11,390 nucleotides of DNA from Prevotellaceae bacterium (GCA_021153165.1 JAGKTZ010000062.1:1-11390), one strand, 5' to 3'; counted from the stretch's first letter, positions 1 through 7,503 are shown. Translations and numbers: made by a program. Notes: generated by a model from the sequence alone, not told the origin.

Positions 1-129
1 AAGGTCTAACCTTTTTCAAAAAAGGTCTTACTTTTTTCAAAAAAGGGTTGATTGCGCCACCTGAAATTCATTTTTTAGGGCAATTGTATTTGTCAAAAAA
101 AATACAAGTTTTTCACCCGGCTTTGACAT
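1..129. repeat. AT-rich window edge with two 21-bp tandem units
   Basis: Positions 1-21 and 22-42 are two near-identical 21-bp units of the form AAGGTCTWACYTTTTTCAAAA, differing at two positions. Each joins a T-run and an A-run that can pair with each other (CCTTTTT-C-AAAAAAGG). Related strings occur near 7712-7735 and 7820-7850. The rest of this stretch is AT-rich and shows no start codon with a credible reading frame. The array may continue past the window edge. Confidence 0.5.
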
Positions 130-168
130 AAAAAAGAGCAAGCAGTTTTTTCTATCATCTGCCTGCCC
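130..168 (-). terminator. Rho-independent terminator of folD
   Basis: Read on the minus strand, 168-159 pairs with 145-136 as a 10-bp stem containing two G-U wobbles, with a 13-nt loop, followed directly by six U residues (135-130). On the plus strand the two wobbles become A-C mismatches, so the stem only works in the folD direction. It lies about 80 nt past the folD stop codon. Confidence 0.75.
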
Positions 169-194
169 TTTCACTAACTTCCAAGTTCCCTACA

Positions 195-222
195 AGTCTG
201 TCCATTCACAATAGGACGGACT
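195..222 (+). other. Small inverted repeat in the folD 3' region
   Basis: Positions 195-203 and 214-222 form a 9-bp stem with a 10-nt loop. On plus-strand RNA the one irregular pair is a U-G wobble, while on the minus strand (the folD transcript) it is a C-A mismatch. No U-tract follows on either strand, so it is not a terminator. Its role is unknown. Confidence 0.35.
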
Positions 223-245
223 GACTGCAAACTCTGCCATAGGAT

Positions 246-1127
246 TTATTTCTCATAATAAGTACCCTTTGCAGCTGCAAGGGTGTTGAGCATCAACATA
301 CAAATAGTCATAGGGCCTACACCACCGGGCACAGGACTAATAGCACTACAAAGCGGCGCAACCTCGTCGAAACGCACATCTCCGCTCAGGCGAAATCCGC
401 TGGGACGACTGGCATCGGGCACACGAGTGGTACCTACGTCGATGACTACGGCACCTGGTTTGACCATATCGGCGGTGACGTAACCAGGCATACCGATTGC
501 TGCTATCAAGATATCTGCTTGTCTGCACTCCTCGGCGATATTTTTGCTATGACTGTGACATACGGTGACGGTGGTGTCGCCATGCTCCTTCTGCATCATC
601 AGTTGAGACATCGGTTTGCCCACAATGTTGCTACGGCCCAGGACCACACATTTCTTACCCGTCATCTCAATATTATAACGCTTCAGCAGTTCCAAAATAC
701 CCATAGGCGTCGCTGACAGGAAGCAGGGCAAGCCCAACGCCGTACGGCCCACGTTGATGGGATGGAAACCATCTACGTCCTTGCGGTGGTCAATGGCTTC
801 GATGACACGTTGCTTGTTGATGTGACGAGGCAGTGGCAATTGCACAATAAAACCATCTACACGCTCGTCGCGGTTGAGGCGGTCGATGCAGGCAAGGAGT
901 TCCTCCTCAGTCACATCATCTTCGTATCTCACTAGCGAGGACTCGAAACCACAGGCTTGGCATGCCAAAATCTTGTTCTTGACATAAGTCTCGCTACCGC
1001 CGTCGTGACCGATCAACACTGCCGCCAGGTGCGGACGCTTTGCTCCAGAATTAACCATTTGTTCGACTTCGGCAGCAATTTCTTTTTTGATAATATCGGC
1101 TGTCGCCTTGCCATCAATTATAGTCAT
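246..1127 (-). CDS. folD: Bifunctional methylenetetrahydrofolate dehydrogenase / methenyltetrahydrofolate cyclohydrolase FolD
   Basis: A cytosolic one-carbon enzyme that interconverts 5,10-methylene-THF and 10-formyl-THF using NADP, feeding purine, Met and formyl-Met-tRNA synthesis. The 293-residue length is normal. The N-terminal catalytic domain carries the YVKNK motif at residues 48-52, whose Lys52 is the expected catalytic lysine, then QLPLP (96-100) and DVDGFHPINVGR (117-128). The Rossmann nucleotide-binding domain shows GRSNIVGKP (164-172), and the C-terminal signature PGGVGPMT is at 267-274. All key motifs are intact. The ATG start fits the family N-terminus and sits about 25 nt downstream of a Bacteroidetes-type promoter. 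It follows ffh on the same strand with a 130-nt gap that holds a terminator. Assignment is secure. Confidence 0.97.
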   Translation of the reverse strand: MTIIDGKATADIIKKEIAAEVEQMVNSGAKRPHLAAVLIGHDGGSETYVKNKILACQACGFESSLVRYEDDVTEEELLACIDRLNRDERVDGFIVQLPLPRHINKQRVIEAIDHRKDVDGFHPINVGRTALGLPCFLSATPMGILELLKRYNIEMTGKKCVVLGRSNIVGKPMSQLMMQKEHGDTTVTVCHSHSKNIAEECRQADILIAAIGMPGYVTADMVKPGAVVIDVGTTRVPDASRPSGFRLSGDVRFDEVAPLCSAISPVPGGVGPMTICMLMLNTLAAAKGTYYEK

Positions 1128-1150
1128 AGGATTTTTTGATTTAGTCGTGA

Positions 1151-1180
1151 TAAATATACGTTTTGCCCTATGGGAGCAAA
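1151..1180 (-). promoter_or_regulatory. Predicted folD promoter
   Basis: On the minus strand TTTG (1180-1177), an 18-nt spacer and TATATTTA (1158-1151) match the Bacteroidetes primary sigma consensus TTTG-N19-TAnnTTTG, except for the last base and one nt of spacer. Transcription would start about 15-20 nt before the folD ATG. The TTTG box is the tail of the U-tract of the ffh terminator. Confidence 0.55.
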
Positions 1181-1251
1181 AATAAAATGGGCTAATATTT
1201 CGTAGGGGATTACTCTTTTTATAAGCAAACTCCGCCGAGATATTAGCCCAT
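1177..1251 (-). terminator. ffh terminator with a long loop
   Basis: A perfect 12-bp inverted repeat (1251-1240 with 1198-1187, core GGGCTAATAT) encloses a 41-nt loop, and on the minus strand it is followed by TTTATTTTTG. It begins 7 nt after the ffh stop codon. The position and U-tract fit termination of ffh. The loop is much longer than in ordinary intrinsic terminators, so a regulatory or partly read-through role is possible. Confidence 0.6.
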
Positions 1252-1257
1252 GTATTC

Positions 1258-2598
1258 TTAGAATTTCATGCCAGGTAGTTTAGGCATTTTGCCCATCATC
1301 TTGCCCATCTTGGAACCTGTCATCATCTTCATCATCTTGCGCGTTTGATCGAACTGCTTGATCAGGCGATTGACTTCTTGCAAATTTGTACCCGAACCCT
1401 TAGCAATACGCATCTTGCGGCTTTGGTTGAGGATTTCGGGGTGGGTGCGTTCCTTCGGTGTCATTGACAGGATAATTGCTTCGATACCCTTGAAGGCATT
1501 GTCGTCGATTTCTACATCCTTCAACTGCTTGCCTACACCGGGAATCATTGATGCGAGATCCTTCAAGTTACCCATTTTCTTGATTTGCTGGATCTGTGCC
1601 AAGAAGTCGTTGAAGTCGAACTGATTCTTTTGAATCTTCTTTTGCAACTTCTTAGCTGCTTCTTCGTCGTACTGCTCTTGTGCACGTTCTACCAAGCTGA
1701 CGATATCCCCCATACCGAGGATGCGGTCCGCCATACGTTCGGGGTGGAAGACGTCCAGTGCTTCCATCTTTTCGCCCGTACCAACAAACTTGATTGGTTT
1801 GTCTACGACTGTACGGATTGAGAGGGCTGCACCACCACGTGTATCACCGTCCAACTTTGTCAAGACTACGCCGTCATAATCCAAGCGTTCGTTGAATTCT
1901 TTCGCCGTGTTCACCGCATCCTGACCGGTCATGGCGTCAACGACAAAGAGCGTCTCGTCAGGATTAATAGCCGCCTTGATCGCAGCAATCTCCTGCATCA
2001 ATTCTTCATCAATAGCGAGACGACCAGCAGTATCGACGATGACAGTGTCGTAACCCTTAGACTTAGCTTCCAAGACACCCTCGCGAGCAATCGCTACAGG
2101 ATCTTTCGAAGACAAATTCATATAGATAGGTACTTCGATCTGCTCTGCCAAAACTCGGAGCTGCTCGATAGCAGCAGGACGATAGACGTCGCAAGCTACC
2201 AGCAAAGGTTTACGATGTTTCTTATTCTTGAGCAAATAAGCCAGCTTACCAGAAAGTGTAGTCTTACCCGCACCATTAAGACCTGCCATCAAGATGACAG
2301 AAGGACGCGATTTGAATTCCAGTTCAGTAGCTGTGCCACCCATCAAAGTTGCCAATTCGTCGTGAACAATCTTCACCATCAATTGTCCAGGTTTCACGCT
2401 GGTCAATACGTTTTGTCCGAGCGCCTTTTGCTTTACGGTGTCGGTGAAGGTCTTGGCTACTTTATAATTGACGTCGGCATCGAGCAACGCGCGGCGTACA
2501 TCTTTCAAGGTTTCGGCTACGTTGATCTCGCTGATACGGCCTTCACCTTTCAATATCTTGAACGATCGTTCTAATCTCTCACTTAAATTTTCAAACAT
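1258..2598 (-). CDS. ffh: Signal recognition particle GTPase Ffh (SRP54)
   Basis: The protein part of the signal recognition particle. It binds 4.5S RNA and hydrophobic signal sequences and, with FtsY, delivers ribosomes to the inner membrane. At 446 residues it is full length. The helical N domain (1-95) precedes the G domain, which has the P-loop GLNGAGKT (106-113), DVYRPAA (137-143), DTAGR (189-193), TKLDGD (247-252) and GTGEK (273-277). The M domain (about 328-446) holds the RNA-binding stretch RKMRIAKGSGTN (394-405) and a Met/Lys-rich tail (421-446), typical of the signal-binding groove. The start fits the family and lies about 30 nt after a perfect consensus promoter. The folD gene follows downstream, a common Bacteroidales order. 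It seems independent of the acyltransferase operon upstream, although no terminator separates them. Confidence 0.98.
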   Translation of the reverse strand: MFENLSERLERSFKILKGEGRISEINVAETLKDVRRALLDADVNYKVAKTFTDTVKQKALGQNVLTSVKPGQLMVKIVHDELATLMGGTATELEFKSRPSVILMAGLNGAGKTTLSGKLAYLLKNKKHRKPLLVACDVYRPAAIEQLRVLAEQIEVPIYMNLSSKDPVAIAREGVLEAKSKGYDTVIVDTAGRLAIDEELMQEIAAIKAAINPDETLFVVDAMTGQDAVNTAKEFNERLDYDGVVLTKLDGDTRGGAALSIRTVVDKPIKFVGTGEKMEALDVFHPERMADRILGMGDIVSLVERAQEQYDEEAAKKLQKKIQKNQFDFNDFLAQIQQIKKMGNLKDLASMIPGVGKQLKDVEIDDNAFKGIEAIILSMTPKERTHPEILNQSRKMRIAKGSGTNLQEVNRLIKQFDQTRKMMKMMTGSKMGKMMGKMPKLPGMKF

Positions 2599-2628
2599 AA
2601 CTTATATATAATACTTCGTTTAAGAGTG

Positions 2629-2659
2629 CAAATTTACAAACTTTTATGGGATTGACAAA
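2629..2659 (-). promoter_or_regulatory. Predicted ffh promoter
   Basis: On the minus strand TTTG (2659-2656), exactly 19 nt, then TAAATTTG (2636-2629) match the Bacteroidetes consensus perfectly. The predicted leader is only about 25 nt. A small palindrome, GGATT-4-AATCC (2649-2662), covers the TTTG box. Confidence 0.75.
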
Positions 2660-2683
2660 TCCTATGTTCACATATCAGTCGCC

Positions 2684-3628
2684 TTAGCTTTTTGAACTTC
2701 TCAAAAGCCTTTTTCTACCAAGCAACCATGACACGCCCATTTTGTCGGACACCCATGCCAAAGCCAAAGTACCTGCGACCGACAACGTCAAGGTAAATAG
2801 CGTAAAGGTCAATGCCGTGCTATCCCAGGCAAAGACTGGGGCATAAAACTTCGACGCCATAGTAAAAATGGGATGCAGCAAATAGATGGGCAATGTATTC
2901 ATGCCAATATAATTGATTACCCTTGCACACTTTTGATGTTGGACTTTTTCAAAAAGCCAAGACCCTGTGGAAAGTGCACAGTAGGCTGCTACAAGCACAC
3001 CACACCCTGCCCAATCTCGCCACTGAGGATTTGATACAATCCAAAGCAAAGGTATTATTGCCCAAGGGGTAGGTCGCACAATATCTTGGAATTTCAGATC
3101 TGCACTACGCGCCACTACACCTAAATAGTAATATAATACAGCGGAGATGCTGAGTTGTGAGGGACAAAGCCAAGTGAAAATCAAAAGAACCAAAGCATAG
3201 ATCATCAACAAAGAGACCTTGTTGCAAAATGGTCTGAGGGCCTTATGAATCAAGAACCAGAAACCGCCACAATAGAACATCGTGCGCAAAAACCAATACG
3301 GACCGATGGAAGTCACAAAGACTTTTTCAGCAACGGCATTAAATGTCAATTCGCTAATACCATCTCTTGTCGGCAAGAAGTAAGACAAAATGGCAAATGT
3401 GCTTACTAATAAAACGTAGGGCAAAAGGATTTGCCACTGATAAAGCAGGAAGTCCTTCCAACTACGTTCTACCCTGTACAGCAAACCTGTAATAAAAAGG
3501 AAAGCAGGCATCATGAAGGAGAGAATAGCTAACTTGGTTTCGGCATAAGTATCTCCCCAAAGCGTAATATGTACTAATATCATCAAGACGATGAGTATTG
3601 CACGATTGAAATTGATAACCTGATTCAT
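2684..3628 (-). CDS. Acyltransferase-3 family integral membrane protein (putative O-acetyltransferase)
   Basis: A 314-residue polytopic membrane protein with about nine or ten hydrophobic segments. The N-terminus (NRAILIVLMILVHI, residues 8-21) matches the opening of the acyltransferase-3 family, with the conserved Arg9 and His20. The PYWFLRTMF block (110-118) and the late segment IGMNTLPIYLLHP (241-253, His252) are also typical. Family members such as OafA-like and fucose O-acetyltransferase-like proteins acetylate sugars, usually drawing on cytoplasmic acetyl-CoA. It is last in the four-gene operon, 40 nt after the MBOAT gene, so it probably modifies the same glycan or supplies the same pathway. 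The acceptor cannot be read from the sequence. No fused periplasmic SGNH domain is present, but separate SGNH proteins are encoded upstream. Family call is fairly sure; substrate is inference. Confidence 0.85.
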   Translation of the reverse strand: MNQVINFNRAILIVLMILVHITLWGDTYAETKLAILSFMMPAFLFITGLLYRVERSWKDFLLYQWQILLPYVLLVSTFAILSYFLPTRDGISELTFNAVAEKVFVTSIGPYWFLRTMFYCGGFWFLIHKALRPFCNKVSLLMIYALVLLIFTWLCPSQLSISAVLYYYLGVVARSADLKFQDIVRPTPWAIIPLLWIVSNPQWRDWAGCGVLVAAYCALSTGSWLFEKVQHQKCARVINYIGMNTLPIYLLHPIFTMASKFYAPVFAWDSTALTFTLFTLTLSVAGTLALAWVSDKMGVSWLLGRKRLLRSSKS

Positions 3629-3668
3629 ATTCTACTTTACTTATAAGGTCCCCTACTCTACAAAAAAA

Positions 3669-5153
3669 TCAAAATTGCATATAGATAAATGGCTGCACAT
3701 CGCTACTCTTTACCTGCACAACCAGGATAATGAGCAAAATGAATACAGCAGCTTGCAACCATAAAGGAGACTTTATAATCTTGTCGCTTACTTTTGTATT
3801 CCAAGATTCGGGTAGGAAATGCAGTACAAATCCTGCTACGATCATAGTGCTGACTACGGGATAACCAGCCAGGAATTGTCCAATTGTTTCGCCGTGGAAT
3901 TCTGTGAAGATCTTGGTCAGCATCATCAGCGAAGCATCAAATGTCGCGTTGGCGAAGAACAGCCAACAGAAGCATACGAGATGGAAAGTCAAGAATACAG
4001 CAGCTATCTTCTTCCAGCCGGTAGATACGTATTCTTTACCATGATGTAATTTTTCTCTGAACCATTTGTGCACACCAAGTGCTGCCCCGTGGATACTTCC
4101 CCAAACTATAAAGTTCAGAGATGCACCATGCCACAAACCACCAAGGAGCATTGTCAAAAAGAGGTTGACATACATTCGCACTTTCCCTTTTCTATTTCCG
4201 CCGAGGGAAATGTAAAGATAATCTCTGAGCCATGAAGAAAGTGAAATGTGCCATCTGCGCCAAAATTCCGTAATACTTTGACTCTTGTAGGGCGAACGGA
4301 AGTTGGCGGGAATATGGAAGCCGAGCCACAAGGCAATACCTATAGCCATATCACTGTAACCGGAAAAATCACAATACAACTTTAAGGCGTAGCCATAGAT
4401 ACCGAGTAGATTTTCCAAGCCGGTATAGAGCGACGGATCGTCAAAGATGCGATTCACAAAGTTCACACCAATGTAATCAGAAATGATTGCCTTTTTGAAA
4501 AGTCCGATCATGATGAACCAAAGTCCGAGACCGAACATCTCACGAGTGACATTCAGCGGTCGACGTACTTGTGGCAGGAAGTCTCGAGCACGGAGAATTG
4601 GCCCAGCCAAAAGCGTAGGGAAGAATGAAACAAAGAACGAGAAATCTAGTAGTGACCTGCATGCTGCAAGCTTACCTCGGTAGACATCTATCACATAGTT
4701 CATCGACTGGAAGGTAAAGAACGATATCCCAGCAGGTAGGAAAATATCCAAGGGTTCAAATGTTCCACCAGCCCAGGGCACGACTAATGACAAGGCGAAG
4801 TTGGTATATTTGAAATAGGCCAATTGTGATAGCATCAAGGTTACGGCCATTGATATCAGGATCTTTTTCTTTTTAACATCCTGAGCATCCTCGATCATTT
4901 TACCAATAAAGTAATTGCCCAAAGTGATGATGGCGAGGAGCACACAATACCCTCCGGCATTTTTGTAATAGAAGTAATACGAAAATGCTGTCAGATAGAG
5001 CAAGCGTACCGCCGTCTGATGTTTGCTGGTCAAAAGCGCGTAGCCACAACTGAGCAGCAAAAACAAAAAAAGGAACAGGCCCGAGTTGAAGAACAACGGT
5101 TGAGTTTCATTGTATACTAAGAGGTCCAAAAGACGACCAAACATTTCGCTCAT
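3669..5153 (-). CDS. MBOAT family membrane-bound O-acyltransferase (AlgI/DltB/PatA type)
   Basis: A 494-residue polytopic membrane protein. Family blocks are FLPAGISFFTFQSMNYVIDVYRG (split here as FLPAGISFF 138-146 and IDVYRG 155-160), FFPTLLAGPI (177-186), YCDFSGYSDMAIG (260-272), ITEFWRRWHISLSSWLRDY (294-312) and LGGLWHGASLNF (337-348). His342 in LWHG is the expected catalytic histidine. Members of this subgroup move acetyl or alanyl groups across the cytoplasmic membrane and hand them to an SGNH-type or similar partner: AlgI with AlgJ/AlgX, PatA with PatB, DltB with DltD. Here two SGNH genes lie directly upstream, the nearer one only 14 nt away, which supports an acetyl-transfer complex. 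Met4 is an alternative start. The donor group and acceptor glycan are unknown. Confidence 0.93.
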   Translation of the reverse strand: MSEMFGRLLDLLVYNETQPLFFNSGLFLFLFLLLSCGYALLTSKHQTAVRLLYLTAFSYYFYYKNAGGYCVLLAIITLGNYFIGKMIEDAQDVKKKKILISMAVTLMLSQLAYFKYTNFALSLVVPWAGGTFEPLDIFLPAGISFFTFQSMNYVIDVYRGKLAACRSLLDFSFFVSFFPTLLAGPILRARDFLPQVRRPLNVTREMFGLGLWFIMIGLFKKAIISDYIGVNFVNRIFDDPSLYTGLENLLGIYGYALKLYCDFSGYSDMAIGIALWLGFHIPANFRSPYKSQSITEFWRRWHISLSSWLRDYLYISLGGNRKGKVRMYVNLFLTMLLGGLWHGASLNFIVWGSIHGAALGVHKWFREKLHHGKEYVSTGWKKIAAVFLTFHLVCFCWLFFANATFDASLMMLTKIFTEFHGETIGQFLAGYPVVSTMIVAGFVLHFLPESWNTKVSDKIIKSPLWLQAAVFILLIILVVQVKSSDVQPFIYMQF

Positions 5154-5167
5154 AATATTTATATATT

Positions 5168-6046
5168 TTATTTTTTAGGTATTGCTGTGAGAATTGCTTC
5201 ACCGAGTAGTTTACCTTGCAATTTGTATCCGCTGGGGGTATAGTGAACTCTATCTTTTTTTAGCATACCTGCAGAAATATAGTTCTGCAGAGCTTTGTTT
5301 TCTCCAGCGATTTCGTAAATATTCCAAAAGGCTACATTACGATCGGCAGCAAACTTTTTCAAGGTTGCCACACATTTTTCTGTCATCGGATTAGGTTTTC
5401 CATTCAGGTAGGCACCTTGTGGTGTTGTGAATAGGAATGCTGCATCAGGGCAAACGGTCAGCAACGAGTCGAAGGTTTGTTCTATTTGCTTATAGTGCAC
5501 ATCTTCTTTGTAGTCCATACCATGACATTCGTTTGTTCCAAATGAGAGAATGACCAAGTCTGGTTGTTTCTGTTCTATTATTTTCAATCTTTCCGGAGTC
5601 AAGTATCCTTTCATCCTTGCTCCATTTTTTGCCATATATTCAAAGTAGAAACGTGCGTCCGCCGAATCTTTTTGTTCAGGTTCCCACTCTTGTTTCAACA
5701 CTGCCTTTACCGAGTTGGGATAATCCCTGCCTGCGATATGCGAGTCGCCGAGGTGTAGCACTTTGACTTGCTGTTCGCCCATCAGTAGTTTGTGGAAGAA
5801 GGGCGCCAATGCTTCTGCTCGTTCGATTAAGTTGGGTTTTGCGTTGACAAATGTACTGGGCAATTGTTTAAGTGCCTTAGCGCTATCCTCGGGTGTATAA
5901 CAAAAGGTGTAGACTGGTCTACCATGGATATATGATGTATCTTGAACATTGGTAGGTGTGTTCTCGGTGGTAGTCTGTGCCTTTACCACTAAATTACCAC
6001 AGAGAATGCTTCCCAGAAGTACTATATAAAGAATATTTTTCATCAT
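5168..6046 (-). CDS. Secreted SGNH/GDSL-family protein, putative periplasmic O-acetyltransferase or esterase
   Basis: A 292-residue exported protein from the chosen start. A signal peptide covers about 1-23 (Lys3, hydrophobic core, VVKA before Gln24). SGNH block I is LHLGDSH (97-103; nucleophile Ser102), block III is SFGTNE (168-173; Asn172) and block V is DRVHYTPSGY (265-274; Asp265 and His268), so the triad is complete. I start it at 6046, one nt after the upstream stop, because this puts the signal peptide at the N-terminus. An ATG at 6076 would add ten non-signal residues and overlap the upstream gene; 6043 is also possible. SGNH proteins beside MBOAT genes are usually the periplasmic transferases of O-acetylation systems, though a deacetylase is possible. 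FAADRNVAFWNIYE is echoed in the upstream neighbour, so the two are probably paralogues. Confidence 0.88.
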   Translation of the reverse strand: MMKNILYIVLLGSILCGNLVVKAQTTTENTPTNVQDTSYIHGRPVYTFCYTPEDSAKALKQLPSTFVNAKPNLIERAEALAPFFHKLLMGEQQVKVLHLGDSHIAGRDYPNSVKAVLKQEWEPEQKDSADARFYFEYMAKNGARMKGYLTPERLKIIEQKQPDLVILSFGTNECHGMDYKEDVHYKQIEQTFDSLLTVCPDAAFLFTTPQGAYLNGKPNPMTEKCVATLKKFAADRNVAFWNIYEIAGENKALQNYISAGMLKKDRVHYTPSGYKLQGKLLGEAILTAIPKK

Positions 6047-6047
6047 A

Positions 6048-7397
6048 TTACTTCTCCATAATTTGATATTGTTCATACCCTGCCACGATGGCTTTGAAAT
6101 AAGGTTCAGCCAAAGTTCTGCCCCCCTCGTGCGTGATGTGCGTATAGTCTTTGCGCGCCTCGGCTGGTTTCTTTTCTGCCAATTTCACAATACTGCCGTC
6201 GCCGCCCATGCCTTCGTAGAAGTTCCAGAAAGCAACTTCGTTGTCGGCTGCCAACTTTTGTTGATATTGTATCAGTGCCAGCACACCCGGCATGGTATGT
6301 AGTTCGCCCTGCACCTTGCTTTCTCTGTCGCCGACGCTGGTGATGAGGATTGAGGTATTGGGGAAACATTCCTTAAACTTACGGATGACTTGTGATATTT
6401 GACCCACGAAGCCATCGTAGTTGGTAGTATTCTTGCCAGCTACATTCAATCCATAGTGCAGTATAATCAAGTCGTAGGGACGAACGGCATTGAGCGCCTT
6501 CAAATAGTCTGCATCCAACGACAATAGATGCACACCACTGGTGGAGCGCATTGCGAAGTTGTCCAGCACAATGCCTGTCTTGCCCTCGACGGCTACGCCA
6601 TGACACAGCACACCATTGCCGCCCGACATACCCCAGCGCACATGCTTCATCTCGCCCTGCACACTCACGGTTTCGACTTTTCCTGTACCTTGGCTCTTTA
6701 CGACTTCTTGTTCACCATTATTTTTGTTTACATTCAAATTCACTGGGTAGTTGGATACGAGATAGAATGTCGAGGTCTCAAAGCGTGATGCACAGGAGTA
6801 CCTGTCTGCTGCCACCACGTCTGTGTAGGAGTAGCCGCGGGGGAAGGCGTAACTTTGTGTTATACCTTGCTTGGCTGCCACGAAACCTTCCTTATCGATA
6901 GACTGGTGCATTTCCCAACCAGCAAAGGATTGTGCCACGGACTTGCGGAAACCTGGTGCTTCGGGGGCGATGGCAAGATAGCCTACGCCGCATCCGCCAT
7001 ATTCCTTCTGAAGTAGTTCGCGCAGGTCGGCGGTCAGGATATCCCCTTCAACGAAGGAGTCGCCAAAGTAAGCAATACGCACGGGACGACCCAAGCTGTC
7101 GCGTTGATCCAGGGCTTTGTAGAAGGAAGACATCCCCGAGGGTTTGCCCTGACCATAGTCCTCGATACACACCACACCTTCTGGACACTTGAACTCCTTT
7201 ACCTTCTGTTCCTCTTCCATTAGCCCCAAATCCCCTACTCCACTGCCTGACGATTCTTTAGTAAGGAGATCGGACAACAGGTCTACGGACTTCACTTCGT
7301 ACCCCAAGATAGTAAACGAGGGCACAAAGCGCAAACACACAAGAACAATCGACGCTACCAACAGGAGTAGCGCCGGTCTATTTACATTATTTTTCAT
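6048..7397 (-). CDS. Membrane-anchored SGNH/GDSL-family protein with inserted domain
   Basis: The first gene of the acyltransferase operon encodes 449 residues. An N-terminal hydrophobic stretch (about 9-31) without an obvious cleavage site suggests a signal anchor with the rest in the periplasm. A Gly/Ser/Glu-rich linker (47-66) leads into the SGNH fold: IAYFGDSFVEGD (108-119; Ser114), ILHYGLN (312-318; Asn318) and RKDYTHITHEG (415-425; Asp417, His420), a complete catalytic set. Between blocks I and III about 120 residues (165-290), rich in Val, Thr and Gly, are probably a beta-rich insertion that could bind glycan. Its stop codon and the next start are one nt apart, implying translational coupling. 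It could be the transferase and its neighbour the esterase, or the reverse; the sequence does not decide. Confidence 0.87.
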   Translation of the reverse strand: MKNNVNRPALLLLVASIVLVCLRFVPSFTILGYEVKSVDLLSDLLTKESSGSGVGDLGLMEEEQKVKEFKCPEGVVCIEDYGQGKPSGMSSFYKALDQRDSLGRPVRIAYFGDSFVEGDILTADLRELLQKEYGGCGVGYLAIAPEAPGFRKSVAQSFAGWEMHQSIDKEGFVAAKQGITQSYAFPRGYSYTDVVAADRYSCASRFETSTFYLVSNYPVNLNVNKNNGEQEVVKSQGTGKVETVSVQGEMKHVRWGMSGGNGVLCHGVAVEGKTGIVLDNFAMRSTSGVHLLSLDADYLKALNAVRPYDLIILHYGLNVAGKNTTNYDGFVGQISQVIRKFKECFPNTSILITSVGDRESKVQGELHTMPGVLALIQYQQKLAADNEVAFWNFYEGMGGDGSIVKLAEKKPAEARKDYTHITHEGGRTLAEPYFKAIVAGYEQYQIMEK

Positions 7398-7471
7398 AAA
7401 AACAACTATCCTATTTTAAAGCAACCACCTTCTATCAAATGCAGATGATGGCTGATATCGAAAATCGGGTG

Positions 7472-7503
7472 CAAAATTACTGATTTTTTTTCAGTTAGGC
7501 AAC
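7472..7503 (-). promoter_or_regulatory. Predicted promoter of the acyltransferase operon
   Basis: On the minus strand GTTG (7503-7500), 20 nt and TAATTTTG (7479-7472) resemble TTTG-N19-TAnnTTTG. It would give a leader of about 70 nt. The spacer contains a small palindrome, ACTGA-7-TCAGT. No other good match lies between here and the first operon gene. Confidence 0.5.

Noticed and set aside
1187..1251. 12-bp inverted repeats considered as mobile-element ends
   Set aside because: The interval is only 65 bp, shows no flanking target duplication, and lies directly after ffh with a U-tract, which fits termination better.
6551..7192. Plus-strand frames rich in Arg, Ser and Cys
   Set aside because: They are antisense to the larger SGNH gene, which has a complete catalytic set in the other direction.
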